Shown one piece after another: positions 34,381-46,200 of a stretch of 64,000 nucleotides of DNA. The position numbers and the translations under genes are program-made. The DNA lies in NCBI GenBank assembly GCA_020796225.1, contig CM036756.1, positions 66,337,152-66,401,151 on the forward strand, read 5' to 3'. How positions within the stretch are numbered: position 1 is the first letter of the stretch; the number at the start of each line of letters is the position of its first letter. Under the pieces are notes generated by a model. It was given only the letters and a program-made list of their open reading frames with translations. It did not search any database and was not told the origin of the DNA. This DNA is from Arion vulgaris (Eukaryota; Mollusca; Gastropoda; Stylommatophora; Arionidae).

Positions 34381-34899
34381 ATTAAGACTGCTCATGTTAA
34401 GATAAATTACATCTACGTGAAATGTTCAACAGAAAAATTGATAGACTTCATGTCTCTTGCAAAAAGTTGCTTTCATCATAGCCCGCCTGAAAACCCTCTG
34501 TCTCTAGCAAATTCTCTCGCTTCCTCCAGTTCAAAGTTTCTTTGATGTCCTGCTGTCACATTCGTCTTTTCTGTCCCTTGTCTCGTACTTGATAAGACTT
34601 AGCTATAAACAATGTTTAAAAGCTCAAAAACTGGAGAAAGTTTAGCTTTTTGTAAAATGTAAATAACTTCTAGAGAGGCATAGACATTGTAATCAGATAA
34701 TGTACGAGTCACATCGATATTAGCAAACTCATGACAGTAATTTTATTTTGTATACAATTATAATCTTATACTTCATAAATATATTTATAAATATAATTAT
34801 TATATAAATATTATTTTGCTCGTTTCAGTTATTCTCATTGCACTTTCAACATGTCCATATGTGCTCAATCTTGTGCGCAATATCTTCTACAGCGACACG

Positions 34900-35420
34900 C
34901 TACTGATTGTACGAGTTCAATGTTGATTGATGAGCCTACTTATATACCTGTTGTGCTGTTCTTTCCTGGCCACTCCAATCTTCAATCCAAGCTCTTGCAA
35001 TCTAGCTATTAATGTGGATTGATTTAGCTGAAAGTCCTCTTGGCTGCCACACTCTACAAGGACATTGAGAGTGTCAGCTCCATTCATTGGTTGACCCTCC
35101 GATATGGTGACAAAGCCTGCCAACCTGTACACTCTTATTACCATCGACATCTTTGTGCCATAAAATCAAGATGAATGTAATGCTACAAATTGTTGACTGT
35201 TGTCCATTTTTCCCACCGAGCGAGCCTCCAACTTCTGGATCACACTCATTGAATCGGTCAAGATGCATGCATAAGTGCAGATTTGTGACTCAAGCCAGAG
35301 TTAGTGCCTTATTCACCACCAATACTTCCAATGTACCACTGGCTCCTTTGACCTTTCTACCGTATGAGTTTGTAGAGAAACTTGTATTGTTAAGATTTTA
35401 CATACATTGGTCCATCCATT
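34900..35420 (-). mobile_element. RNase H LINE fragment (third family), degraded
   Basis: Minus strand carries pieces such as ITLILWHKDVDGNKS-type sequence, ARLQELGLKIGVARKEQHN (34990-34930) and INQH before the end. The 3' end corresponds to the plus-strand relic at 21030-21310. Many stops. Confidence 0.65.
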
Positions 35421-35799
35421 CTTGACCAGAGACCCAAAGTAATCATTAGCCGCCACCCTTGGTGACATATTTTTATGGTAGCAACAAACTCTTTCCAACT
35501 CGATCTGCAGGCATCATTTTCACAGAACTCCATGACTGTTTTATGGTTATCATTTAAGTATTCACAATTTTCTGCCAAGTTGTCTTTGTTCAACCTCCTT
35601 TCCTCTTTCTCATTTTTGGTTATTATATTGGGGTTGTTTCTATGGATGTGGCTAATCTAATTTCAGCATTTGTTTATTATTAGGGTCTGTATGTCATCTT
35701 GGCTTCTTCAAGAAAGAAGTTGCTGATGAGCGATTCTGTTCAGCTAGAATATTTTATATGACCATCATCTGTATCCCATTTGTCTTGTTTCCTTCTGGC

Positions 35800-35905
35800 C
35801 TTTTGGTCAAAACATTGCTGTATCTTAATTTTTGTCCTTTAGGTTGAAACATTGCTGTATCTTAATTTTTGTCCTTTAGGTTGAAACATTGCTGCATCTT
35901 ATTTT
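35800..35905 (+). repeat. ~41-bp direct repeat, 2.5 copies
   Basis: AACATTGCTGTATCTTAATT, TTTGTCCTTTAGGTTGA repeated in tandem. Confidence 0.9.
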
Positions 35906-36058
35906 TGTAATTTGTAAAAACTACCTTACTCCCGTTTTTAGGGTTTTGCCTTTCAATTAATATATATATTACTTCCTATAATACTCAAGACATTCATCTT
36001 CTTCTGTGTTCATGCTATTGTTACCATGTGTAAATTATATTGTAATTTTAGCACAAGT

Positions 36059-36640
36059 TTAGTTTAGTCGTCGGATCACCATCACTGCACGTCGAACAAA
36101 TTAGTCCATAAGTGCTCCGATCTCTCCCTCAGTATGTCCATCAGCGTGTGGCGACTAACGACACCGGTTCTTTGTTGGTTTACAATTCTTCTTTGTCTGC
36201 CAGCATAGCGTTCTTGTCGAGCTACACCACACTTAACTTTGAGTTCTTGCAGTCTGGTTAGTGTTGTGGATTCACCGCTATTACGTGAATCATGTACACG
36301 CCTCTCTCCTTAAGGAATTGATAATATCAGCCTGGTCCATTGCTCGTCCGCTTTGGACAGCAGCCATACCTGCAAGCCTATCCGCACGTTCATTCCCTCT
36401 TACACCTGCATGCCCTGGCACAAAAATAAAACTGATCTTTGTCAGCTTAGACATCCCCAGCGATTCTATCCAATGTCTCCTAGCCCATCCTGTTTCAATC
36501 TTCCTGAGCATACTCATTGAGTCACTGAGAAAACATGCATGGATAAAAGTCTGTGATTCTAGCCAAATCATCGCTTTGGTAACCGCCATGATTTCCATAG
36601 TGAGACTGCTCGTAGTCACGGCAAAACCACCACTGTCTTC
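36059..36640 (-). mobile_element. LINE-1, second copy: very recent 5'-truncated insertion
   Basis: About 580 bp almost identical to 9378-9970 (only a handful of differences), covering the RNase H end and 3' UTR with the same TTTAG/CTAAA tail. Flanked by CACAAGT at 36052-36058 and 36641-36647. The RNase H reading frame here (36643-36290, minus) keeps [11 protein letters not shown] intact. Confidence 0.9.
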
Positions 36641-36649
36641 CACAAGTGC

Positions 36650-37720
36650 ATTGTGCTGCTAATTTACAGTGAAGCTGTGCTGTGATATTTGTGCCTTTAG
36701 AGCTTGCCCATCTGTTTTCAGCATGGTCTTACTTAAATCTAACAGAATCTATTTAATTTCACATTTTAACTGATTGGCTCCCATAAACCGCTGGGAGCGC
36801 CACTGTGTATTTGTTTTAGATCTATCTTAAAGAAAATTCATTTACCTACAAAACGGTATATTACTCATAAAAATCTTCTAATAATTAAGGAAACTGAAGT
36901 TGAATTTGTACATACATCGGCAATGGAAAAATAGGACATAAATTTAGTTCAGCCACAACACGTTTTTTTAATTCGGTAGCCAATCAGTTAAGTACATCGA
37001 ATAGTGTTCTTTCACATCGTGATTTACATGAAAAATATTAAACGCTGATATGAAATATCAAGTAAGACTCACTATCATTCCATCATAACAAGGTTGTAAA
37101 GTCTATATTGTAAATGTTCTGATATACTTAACAATTTTGTTTACACACGGAGCTTACTCCCAAGAGTATTTTGTAGTACTATTCAAGTACAATCAGTTAT
37201 TGAATAATATGAAAAGTTGTAGCTATCTGCAATACGAAAAGCATATGCAAAAATAAATTTCACGCAGCCATTATTTTGATTAAGTTGCAATACAGATCAA
37301 TGTGAGTAACTTATTTTTATAATGTATATTCTCAGTAATTATTATATTCCAGTGTTTTGCCAACTTATTTAGCACTGTTTCAGTATAGGACAAACATCCC
37401 TTCTGTGATAAGTTTTAAACGTTCTTTGTTTATATTATTGTATTTAATTTGCCTAGATTTTTGTATCTTTTCTATAATTTAGCAATTTTTCTTGTTAGTT
37501 TTTTGTTTATCAATGGAGCTATTATGAAATATCCCATTTGGTGATCATTCTCCATTTTGTTAACAACTTTTTGTGGGTATTGCTTTTATTTGGTATAATT
37601 AAAAATAAGTAGATATAAATAGTAGTATGAATTTCAAGATAGAACCTGAACAGATTCTTCACTTTTAAAAGGATTCTTGAAAGTTTTATAGTATTTTGTG
37701 TCAGCTTCGGTGTGAGTAGA
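36650..37720. other. Intergenic, nothing recognised
   Basis: AT-rich stretch after the recent LINE-1 insertion. No coding or repeat signal seen. Confidence 0.6.
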
Positions 37721-37725
37721 CGTAG

Positions 37726-37862
37726 CTGCTTCTTCTTTCATTCGTCCGCTATAAATTCAGCCGTATTCAAGGCACATGAATGATTTTTGAGTGAAGGCCT
37801 GCTTCTCTTACTATCAGTGTCCCCGCCATACAATCGTGCCTTCTCCGACTTCAGCAGTGCTG
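37726..37862 (-). mobile_element. SINE G
   Basis: Plus strand CTTCTTCTTTCATTCGTCCG CTATAAATTCAG, ATGATTTTTGAGTGAAGGCC, TCCGACTTCAGCAG. Confidence 0.7.
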
Positions 37863-37894
37863 AGTATAACTAACTTTAACACAACATACTAGAT

Positions 37895-38015
37895 CAATAT
37901 ATACATTGATTGATAGGACCATTATTATTGCACTTCATAAATAACCATATGTACTCTGATCTCTCTTACACAAGGAAGACCTAATTAACAGCAGTGTACA
38001 AGCTCTGTAGTATTG
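37895..38015 (-). mobile_element. SINE C 3' end
   Basis: Plus strand ATTGATTGATAGGACCATTA, AACCATATGTACTCTGATCT, CTTACACAAGGAAGACC. Confidence 0.7.
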
Positions 38016-38099
38016 GCTAGGGTCAGCGATGTAATTTTGAGAATACTGTGGGAAGTATTGTTTAAAAATTTGTAACTTTTTGTTCGGGCAGAGACTGTT

Positions 38100-38280
38100 C
38101 ACCCTAGTTTTATTGATTTTCAACAGCCAATGGATACAAAGCAAAAGGTGGACTTCAGAAATAACAGAGGCGGTGAAAAAAAACCCCACTATTTATGAAG
38201 TACATACAAAAACCTGTTCTAGAAATCTCTACTTAACTTGACGCTGTGAGGCAAAACAGGATTAGAGAAAAGAAAGAAAG
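38100..38280 (+). mobile_element. LINE-3 3' end
   Basis: AATGGATACAAAGCAAAAGG, GGTGGACTTCAGAAATAACA, then GACGCTGTGAGGCAAAACAG GATTAG and AGAAAGAAAG, as at the end of 54060-55160. Confidence 0.8.
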
Positions 38281-38478
38281 AACAACTGTCAATGGTTAAT
38301 TGTTTTGCTCAACCTGCATTTAATTGTCTGTCTCCGGTAGGACTAGACATTTGATCTCACGTAACCTGAGATCAGAATTCATTGGAACAATAGTATGTTG
38401 ACACCACAAGAAATGCAAACCAAAAATGTTTGGAATATGAGGCAAACACTGTAACTCAACACCACAGTGACTCTTTAA

Positions 38479-38770
38479 CTCTTTCCACGCTGAGTTATTT
38501 CCTCAATTTTTAAGCAGTTAATTCAAGGGAGGTTAAAAAAAAAATAACGATCCCAACTACTCGTCAATAAATAAACATATATATTATCATATACTAAATT
38601 GAAGAAAACTGGGCAACCCAGTAGAATAACAAGGTTGAAAAGTAGTATAAGTAAAACAGTAGAAGTAAAACTAGAAAGACTTCTTATAAGGGAAGCAACT
38701 CATAGGTGTAGTGTGCGGCTAATAGCATGCAACGGACTTCCGCCGTGTGCTGCTTAAAGCGTGGAAAGAA
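38479..38770. mobile_element. piggyBac-like MITE with TTAA target duplication
   Basis: 292 bp flanked by TTAA at 38475-38478 and 38771-38774. Ends CTCTTTCCACGC (left) and GCGTGGAAAGAA (right) form inverted repeats with one mismatch. TTAA plus CYCTTT-type ends fit the piggyBac superfamily. No transposase, AT-rich inside. Confidence 0.82.
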
Positions 38771-39389
38771 TTAAGTTATACATATCTCCACAAACAACGG
38801 AATTTTAATTCATAGTTTTTTTGTTCAGCATTTTATATTATTAAAGAAGTATTATTTATATCTCAGGAAGATGTTGACATGACATTTGTCTATGGTAATT
38901 GATGTCACTGTGTTCTGTCTTGTGTACACATTCACTGTAATTATGTCATCTCAAATAGTCCCCCTCTTACTAGTTTACCGAGTCAAGATTGGGGTGGGGA
39001 GCTTGCGTGTCTTTGTGACCTTTCAGGCTATGCCAATGAGAGTCCTGGCAGGTTCAACCAAGCTGAGCAGAATGAAAGTGTACAGCCAGACTGAAAGGTG
39101 CAGAGTGAGGTCCATAAGGTGACAGCACAGAACCCACCAGCAACCAACTCACTTCCTCAAATTACTTGGATTCTCCAAAAGGAGTTAAATTTTTTATTGT
39201 TCATGTTTGTTGGCCTACACCCTCTGATATAACTAAACAAGATTCATCCTTAGGATGAAAGAGTGTCCCCCACCTTAAATCCACCTATATAACAAACAAA
39301 CTCACTTCCCAGGTATGGGTCAAATAGCAGTTCTCTCCCTTCAGGAGATCATTTTCTTGTTTCCTACTTCTATGGCACTTACTCAGAGA

Positions 39390-39595
39390 TTGAACTATAG
39401 TGTATGCTCTCTGCAGTGTCAGCAGGCAGAACAGACAACAGAGCATGTCCCACAAGACTGTCCTCTCTGTATGAGCTGAAAAGCAACATGTGGCCACACC
39501 CAGTTGACCTAAAAACTAAACTTTGGGGAAAATTGACAGACCTGAAGCTCACCAATTTGTGGTCCACAGTAAACTAAACGCATGACCAAAGATTA
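39390..39595 (+). mobile_element. LINE 3' end with C-x-C...H...C motif
   Basis: Plus strand: CQCQQAEQTTEHVPQDCPLC, then KLNFGENWQT*SSPICG. A C-C--AEQT-EH---DCPL string is typical for the 3' end of LINE ORFs. Stops present. The stretch 38890-39390 before it shows nothing recognisable. Confidence 0.6.
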
Positions 39596-39970
39596 TTGAA
39601 GAAGAACTATAGTGTCCAGGAACAACGCTGCCCAAAAAGCTTGGATTGGTGAGCCTGACGGCAGAAAATCAAAATCACCTAAGATAAGGGGATGACTTTA
39701 GACAAACCCGCGAGTTGGCAGGGTACTGCAACTGTCTATACAGCAAACTAAAAAAAAGAGATGTCTCCAGAAATGGAATGTATCAGTCATTATTGACGGG
39801 AAAGAATCGACATACGGATAATGCAATGGCTGTGACAAAAACACACTATGCTGTCGAGGATATCAACAAAAAGATAAAGTGAGCCAGAATTGCTTTTGTC
39901 AATCTAATCATTTGGAGATCTTTCCAGTACAAGACAAAAACCAAATTGAAGATATAAGTTAGCTGCATAA

Positions 39971-40125
39971 TATGGATCTGAATTATGAAGAGCATCAGAA
40001 AATGAAATATTAGAACTGTCCTCATTGCCTGACAAAAACCTTCGATTCATATGGATCTGAATTATGAAGAGCATAAGAAAATTAAATATTCATACTGTCC
40101 TCATTGCCTGACAAATATCCTTGAA
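39971..40125 (+). repeat. 79-bp tandem duplication
   Basis: TATGGATCTGAATTATGAAG occurs at 39971 and 40050. Both copies continue to CTGTCCTCATTGCCTGACAA with a few changes. Confidence 0.9.
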
Positions 40126-40267
40126 TATTTTGATCAAACACAATCAGCAACTAAAAACTGCTCAACAGGTGGAAATGCAAAGTGATAAAATGAATATGAT
40201 GGAAGTTGGATAGGACAGAATCAGCAGCGACTGCCATGTAGTGGAACCTGGAGGAGTGAAGACAAAA

Positions 40268-40635
40268 AATTGGTTATTGGTTACTAAACTGATGTCAGTG
40301 CACTCGGGCAGACCCATAGGTGCTCAGTCTCCCCAATAGATATCGAAGAGTATGCATACTGATGGTTCCTGTGGTTCGCTGATTAAACACACCTCTCAGG
40401 CATCCAGTTCGACTTGTACAACGGGTAACTCCAAACTGCCTAAATCGCTTGTTCGATTCAACATCGATTTTAGTGTCCTAATCCAACAACAGTCACGAAG
40501 AGACCGAAGGATATCCCCTTATCCATCTTCAACTCCCCAACAATCGATGATGTTGATGCAAGCCTGTCCGCTCTCTCATTACCGTAAACACCAGCATGCC
40601 CAGGACAGTATATCCACGTAAACCTCTGGAGGTTA
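40268..40635 (-). mobile_element. LINE-2, short 3' copy
   Basis: Minus strand, close to 44960-45329: FTWIYCPGHAGVYGNERADR at 40661-40470, then the same 3' UTR with CTCGGGCAGACC and TTGGTTACTAAACTG. TSD GAAGACAAAA at 40258-40267 and 40636-40645. Confidence 0.85.
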
Positions 40636-40984
40636 GAAGACAAAAGGCAGACCAAAGACAACCAGGCAGAGAAGATTTGAGGTGGAGATGCTTATTGCGC
40701 ATCAGACTTGGATCATCCTGCGAAGGATGGTCACATACTGAGTATGGTATAGAGATTTTGTTTGTGTCCTACAAGCCACGTCAACCACTGATTTGTTGGT
40801 TGATGCCCAAGGAAAAGAAGAGAGTATCAAGTAGCAATAGTCACAAAATACACGAATAACAATACAACACAAATGAACACGTCCCATTTAATCACTATAA
40901 TATGTGTTGTGAAAATTGTTATTAACACTGTCATATTATTATTCTGTGTCTAGAATAACTTAAAATAAGCACTTAATAAACCAC

Positions 40985-41375
40985 ACTTATCCCTGCATGG
41001 TTTCTGGGGTAGCGAAGAATAGAATCACTTGCCTCCTCTCTCAAATGCATGCTGTAAAAGGTGATAGAGTGATCGGTATAAGATGACAACCCCACCCTAA
41101 AAAAAGGTACAGAAAAAACCAAAACTACTCATGACGACCCGATTGCTATAGTGGTAGAGGACGGAAAAACTGCCAATAATGAAGGACAGGGTGAAAACCT
41201 ATGGGAGCGCCTACTCTATTAAAAAAGGAAGGTTTAGGGGCATACAGAGGTGAACTTTTAAAGCAGAGCTCAAAGATTTGCAAAGGACTAGGTTTGAGAT
41301 AGTAAGAGAGGCACAAGGTTGAACTGGAAAGTTTTTGTTTCTGACTTATGAGCCTGTAGGTGCGACAAGGAATGA
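40985..41375 (+). mobile_element. SINE H
   Basis: GGTTTCTGGGGTAGCGAAGA, ATGCATGCTGTAAAAGGTGA (decayed core), CAGGGTGAAAACCTATGGGA, AGCAGAGCTCAAAGAT. Pairs with 48170-48535 over most of its length. Ends in (GAT)n. Confidence 0.75.
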
Positions 41376-41864
41376 TGATGATTATTAACTACTCTTGTGA
41401 TCTCAGACACTGCTGGCACAGTGTGCTGCTAGATAACAGCAACTGCAATATTAGCACCTCTTGGACCAGCACACATCCAATTTCAGAATATGCTTTGTTC
41501 AGGCCTGCTCTTCCTAGCCTGTGACAGTCACTACAGGGAAGTACCTATTCTCCATAGAGGCAGACAATCTACAGCGCTGCTCCTGAGTTGTTATCTCTGG
41601 GAAAGTGTTCTAGGTAAGGATCACCACCATAATAGTTTGGGACATGCCATCTTATCTGGTGGATTCTTTTGAGATCCATGTCTCCAAAGTTCTCAACATT
41701 GACCCACCTCTACTGGAAGACAGGTCAGAATAACACAATATTATTTATATGTCAATAGTTGACGTTCAGATCCCCATACTAATAAATAACAAACATTAAA
41801 AATATATAAATTATAAACAATAAGTGTTGAAAATAAATATTTAACCTAAAGGGTCAAAAGCTGA

Positions 41865-42090
41865 AGGATTGACTTCATTGTGCCAGGTTTTACCCAATTT
41901 GGCTCTGTCCCTCTCCGCATAAATGGCACGCCACCTGTCAAGAGTATTGCACAAAACACGAACTCCGTAGCTCCGGCAACAATACTAGGGGCCTCTAAAA
42001 ATGCACCTGTGAGCAGAACGCTCGGCCCGATTTAAACCCATGACCTTTCAGAGCACGAGGCAAACTTAGCCACAGAGAGCCCTATTTAAC
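41865..42090 (-). mobile_element. SINE D
   Basis: Minus strand: CTCTGTGGCTAAGTTTGCCT, TCATGGGTTTAAATCGGGCC, TTGTTGCCGGAGCTACGGAG, and a GAAGTCAATCCTTCA end. Confidence 0.85.
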
Positions 42091-42837
42091 CTAGTATGTT
42101 CTGATACACAGGAACAATGTAACTATAACATCTTTACAATTTAAAATGCTACAAATAAAACCAGAAGGAACTTAGTGGACAGATAGAACAATGTCTAATA
42201 AACAGACAATGTTAGTTGCCTTTACAATATGAAGATTATTAAAAATTACTAATGATTCAAAAAGTGCAGGGTAAACGGGGGTGACCAAACAATGAAAATA
42301 TCAGCCTCTTAATATTGAGAATGTGGGTTTTCACCTTGGTACTGTTTAAATTGTGGATAAAATTTAAAAAACAGAGTGCATGGTAAACATCATAAGAAGA
42401 ATGTTTTTATTTCTCAGCAAAATAATCTTACCAGACAATAAATTCTGTTCATAAATAATGTTTTCTCTCTCTCTCGATCCCCGTAAATTATGTTTTCAAA
42501 GTATTTCAAACCCAAAGATATATTATTTTAAAATATATTAAAATTATGTTTTCAAATATAGCAAGTTATAGAAGCATACATAAAGCTTCAGTTTCATTCC
42601 AACTTCACAACATCGAACTTCATATTACATACACTTAACTGCATATAGTAAGCTGATTTATATGGCGTTTCAAGGCAAAAATATTGATTAAAAAAACAGG
42701 AATTAAGAAGAGAATCAGAAAAACAGTGTAGAGGAGCTGAGAAAGAATACCACCTTTACATCACTGACAACCACAATCAAAGAAAGGAGGATGAGATCAC
42801 TTTGATATGTGTGTAAAATAGCACTGGGTTTTTTGGC

Positions 42838-42990
42838 AATGACAGCTCTACAAGGGACAGCAGATGCAAGGTGGAGAAGGGGAAGACCAAAGGAAACCTG
42901 AAGAAGGATGACAGAATAGTGTGGGCTGACATGGGTATAAAGACAGCAGACCAGGAATCACTTGCGAATACCTTAAGTGACAGCTATGAC
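42838..42990 (+). mobile_element. LINE C-terminal fragment next to (AT)n
   Basis: ALQGTADARWRRGRPKET*R RMTE, an RRGRPKETWRR-type LINE end, running into the (AT)n microsatellite at 42995-43040. Confidence 0.6.
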
Positions 42991-42994
42991 ATTA

Positions 42995-43040
<46 letters not shown>
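42995..43040. repeat. (AT)n microsatellite
   Basis: About 22 AT units, ~110 bp beyond the aldo-keto reductase stop codon. Confidence 0.95.
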
Positions 43041-43148
43041 CTTTAAATAAATTATTAAGCTTTCAATATGTACACAAAACATGTCATGCTAGATAGAATA
43101 TATTAAATAGCTTCCACCAGGAAGAAATAATCAGTTCAACACTGATGC

Positions 43149-43294
43149 TCATGCAACATGGGTAGGATCCCAACAATAGTGAGCCTGCTTGTCCAACTCT
43201 GAAAGTCTGTTCATTTGCTGATCAGTCAAGGAGAAAGAGAAGATATCTATGTTGTCTGCAATGTGAGCAGGATTGGTTGACATGGGAAGGACAC
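43149..43294 (-). CDS. Aldo-keto reductase exon 8 with stop codon
   Basis: Acceptor TTTTGCAG. Encodes GVLPMSTNPAHIADNIDIFS then FSLTDQQMNRLSELD and ends HYCWDPTHVA-stop. P-S--P-HI--N-----F-L is the C-terminal cofactor-binding signature. No AATAAA or ATTAAA is evident on the minus strand in the first ~120 bp after the stop. Confidence 0.95.
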
Positions 43295-46200
43295 CTGCAA
43301 AACAAAAATAATGAAAGTAAACTACCAAAGTGGACTAATTTTGTTTTTAAAGTCACGGATAGAAATGTATAAAGTAACAACTAGAATAAGAGTTATTTTG
43401 CATAATAAAGTATATATATATTTTTTAAAATTCCACTTCAGATGTGAGAATAAGCAGAAAATTGATGGTGTTATGAAAGTTAAAAAAAATACATTGCACA
43501 TTTTAGTCATGGTCTCGGAAACCTGTTAAACCTGCTACGCTTAATGGCAAAAAAGCAGAGGACAAAAGAAAAAGAAGACACAGGAAAGGTTAAGTAAATC
43601 CATGCTAGATGAGAGTACTGAATATAAGTGACGAGAGAATAATAATAGGTTTGAATTTCAGGTAAGGTATAGGATATCTTTTGTCGAGGGTACAAAATAA
43701 AAATCACTACATGTACACTGCCTTGTGATAGCTTTGACATAGCAACCGTTAAAATCACAAGCCTAAATAAAATATTCTAGCCAATTCATGGTTTTATTTT
43801 TACCTGCTGTTGAAAGCTTGTATAACAGGATTGTGACTGTTCCTGCTGATTAAATCTTGTATAATATGATTGGGGTTGTGTGTTCCTGCTGTTGAAAGCT
43901 TGTATAACAGGATTGTGACTGTGTTCCTGCTGTTGAAATCTTGTATAATATGATTGGGGTTGTGTGGTTAGGCTGTTGAAAGCTTGTATAACAAGATTGG
44001 GGTTGTGTGGTTCTGCTGTTAAAAGCTAGTTTGACATGATTGGGGTTGTGTGGTTCTGCTGTTCTTCTTCTTCTTTGCGTTCGTACTTTACTACCAATTT
44101 TAATCACTCCGTGGTATGTTTGATCTTTGCCAAGAACATGTATACATTGCACACTGGTTTGGTAGGCCCCTAAATGCATAGACTTCTACACGTTTAGGAC
44201 ACATGCATCTGATTTCAGCCAAACCCCCTTAGTCGCCTCTTACAACATGCGTGGCAGGTAAGTGGTTCTATTCTTTACACCCAAAATTTGGGCCCGGTAA
44301 CCACTCGGGCGGGTTCTGCTGTTGAAAGCTTGTATAACAAGATTGGATCTGTCACTACGCTGCCGTCATGCAATCGCCCAAACCAAGGCATATATGCGGG
44401 TTACTGTGGATAAGAGACATCCACTGCACAAGAACATTAATAATGTTAAGGGCATGAGAATCAAGCGTGGCATATCATGGATGGCCCAGGGTGAGAGAAC
44501 AATTGGCCAGGTGACTATGGTTGCGACCCTACCAAAAGGGGAAGAATGGATCCAAACAGATGGTAACATGACCAACTATCTCAACGTTATTAATACTCTT
44601 GGAAGAGAATGTAGAGATTGGGGCAACATGAAGGCTGATCTCGCAGTTAAGCAGCTGATAGAAGATAATGCAAGGGATGATGATGTTGTTGTATATACTT
44701 ATGAGTCGGTTCATCGTGGTGAGAAGTCCAGCTGGGGTTTCTTGGCTAATGCACATGGTAGGGTTATTGCAGATTGAAGTGGGGCATACAGGACAACTAC
44801 TTCTAGTATGAGGATGGAGGTTGAGGCAGTTACTGTTGCCCTCCATTGGCTCTCTAGAACTTAATTTACTGGGGTATCGTTGTATCTGACTCTCAGTCAA
44901 TGCTTCACAAGATCCAGAAGGGCAGGTTTCGGTATGAGTGGATGTCGTCTATAGAAGTTTCTAACCTCCAGAGGCTTACGTGGGTATACTGTCCTGGGCA
45001 TGCGGGTGTTTACGGTAATGAGAGAGTGGACAGGCTTGCATCACCGGCATCGATTGTTGGGGAGTTGAAGATGGATAAGGGGATGTTCTTCGTTCTCTTT
45101 GCGACTGTCTGTTGGATGAGGACACTAAAATCGATGTTGAATCGATCAAGCAATTTAGGCAGTTTGGAGTTACCCGCTGTACAAGTCAAAATGGATGCCT
45201 GAGAGGCAGTGAGGGGTGTGTTTAACCAGCGAGTCACGGAACCATCAGTATGCATACTCTTCGATATCTGTTGGGGAGACTGAGCACCTATGGGTCTGCC
45301 CGAGTGCAATTACATCAGTTTAGTAACCAATAACAAGATTGGAGTTGTGTGGTTCTGCTGTTGAAAACATGAACACAGTCACAATAGTTATGAATGTTTG
45401 GCTGTCTGGCAGCTCCTGTAAGCATTACACATAAACTAGAGACCTTTCAAAATAAGTCTTTGGAGAATTCTGTGAACATTTTGATCAGAAAAGATCCAAA
45501 ATGTGCAGATGTACAAGAAAAGTAATTTTTTGCACTTATATTGGTAGTTTCTATAGCAACAATTATAAATTATACGGTTGTTAGCCATATGCACAACCCT
45601 TCTTATTCACCTTTTACATCATGTCTTGGGGCTACACAGCACATTTTCTGTCTAATTGGGATCCACGCAAAGAATATTTGTTAACACTTACCTATATTCT
45701 GCTGAACTGCCCATCGCAGCAAAACTTGAGCTTTTGATTTCTTTGTTTCTTGAGCTATGGCTAAAACAACTGGATCTGATAATACCTGAAATGAGTCATA
45801 GTATAGGTAGTACAGACCAAACTACCTAAAATGCCTGTCTTTTATAGCTAAGAAAAGCTGTGACGGGGATGAATGGGGGGTTTAATACCTGGTTGTCTAT
45901 TACTTTTCTAACATTTATTTTTTAGTGTAAACATATTCTGATGAAGAGCTGCAGGTGTGACAATAAGAGAAAATTAGAAATGAAGAAGACTGGATGTGAA
46001 ACCAGTCATGCAATTCATAAAAGAACAACAGATCAAATGGTTTGGACACCTGACAAGAATGCCCTGGTATCGCCGGTATCGCCTACCACAGAGAGCCACA
46101 CAGAAAAAGTATAATGAGTACAGAGCAAAAGGAAGACCACACAAAAGATGGAGCGACGGCATCAAGAATAGCCTTACGAAAATGAATATCAGCTTACAAT

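Noticed and set aside
43850..44179. 109-codon repetitive open frame (TTPIILYKI repeats)
   Set aside because: Translation of the 45-bp minisatellite running into SINE A; intronic.
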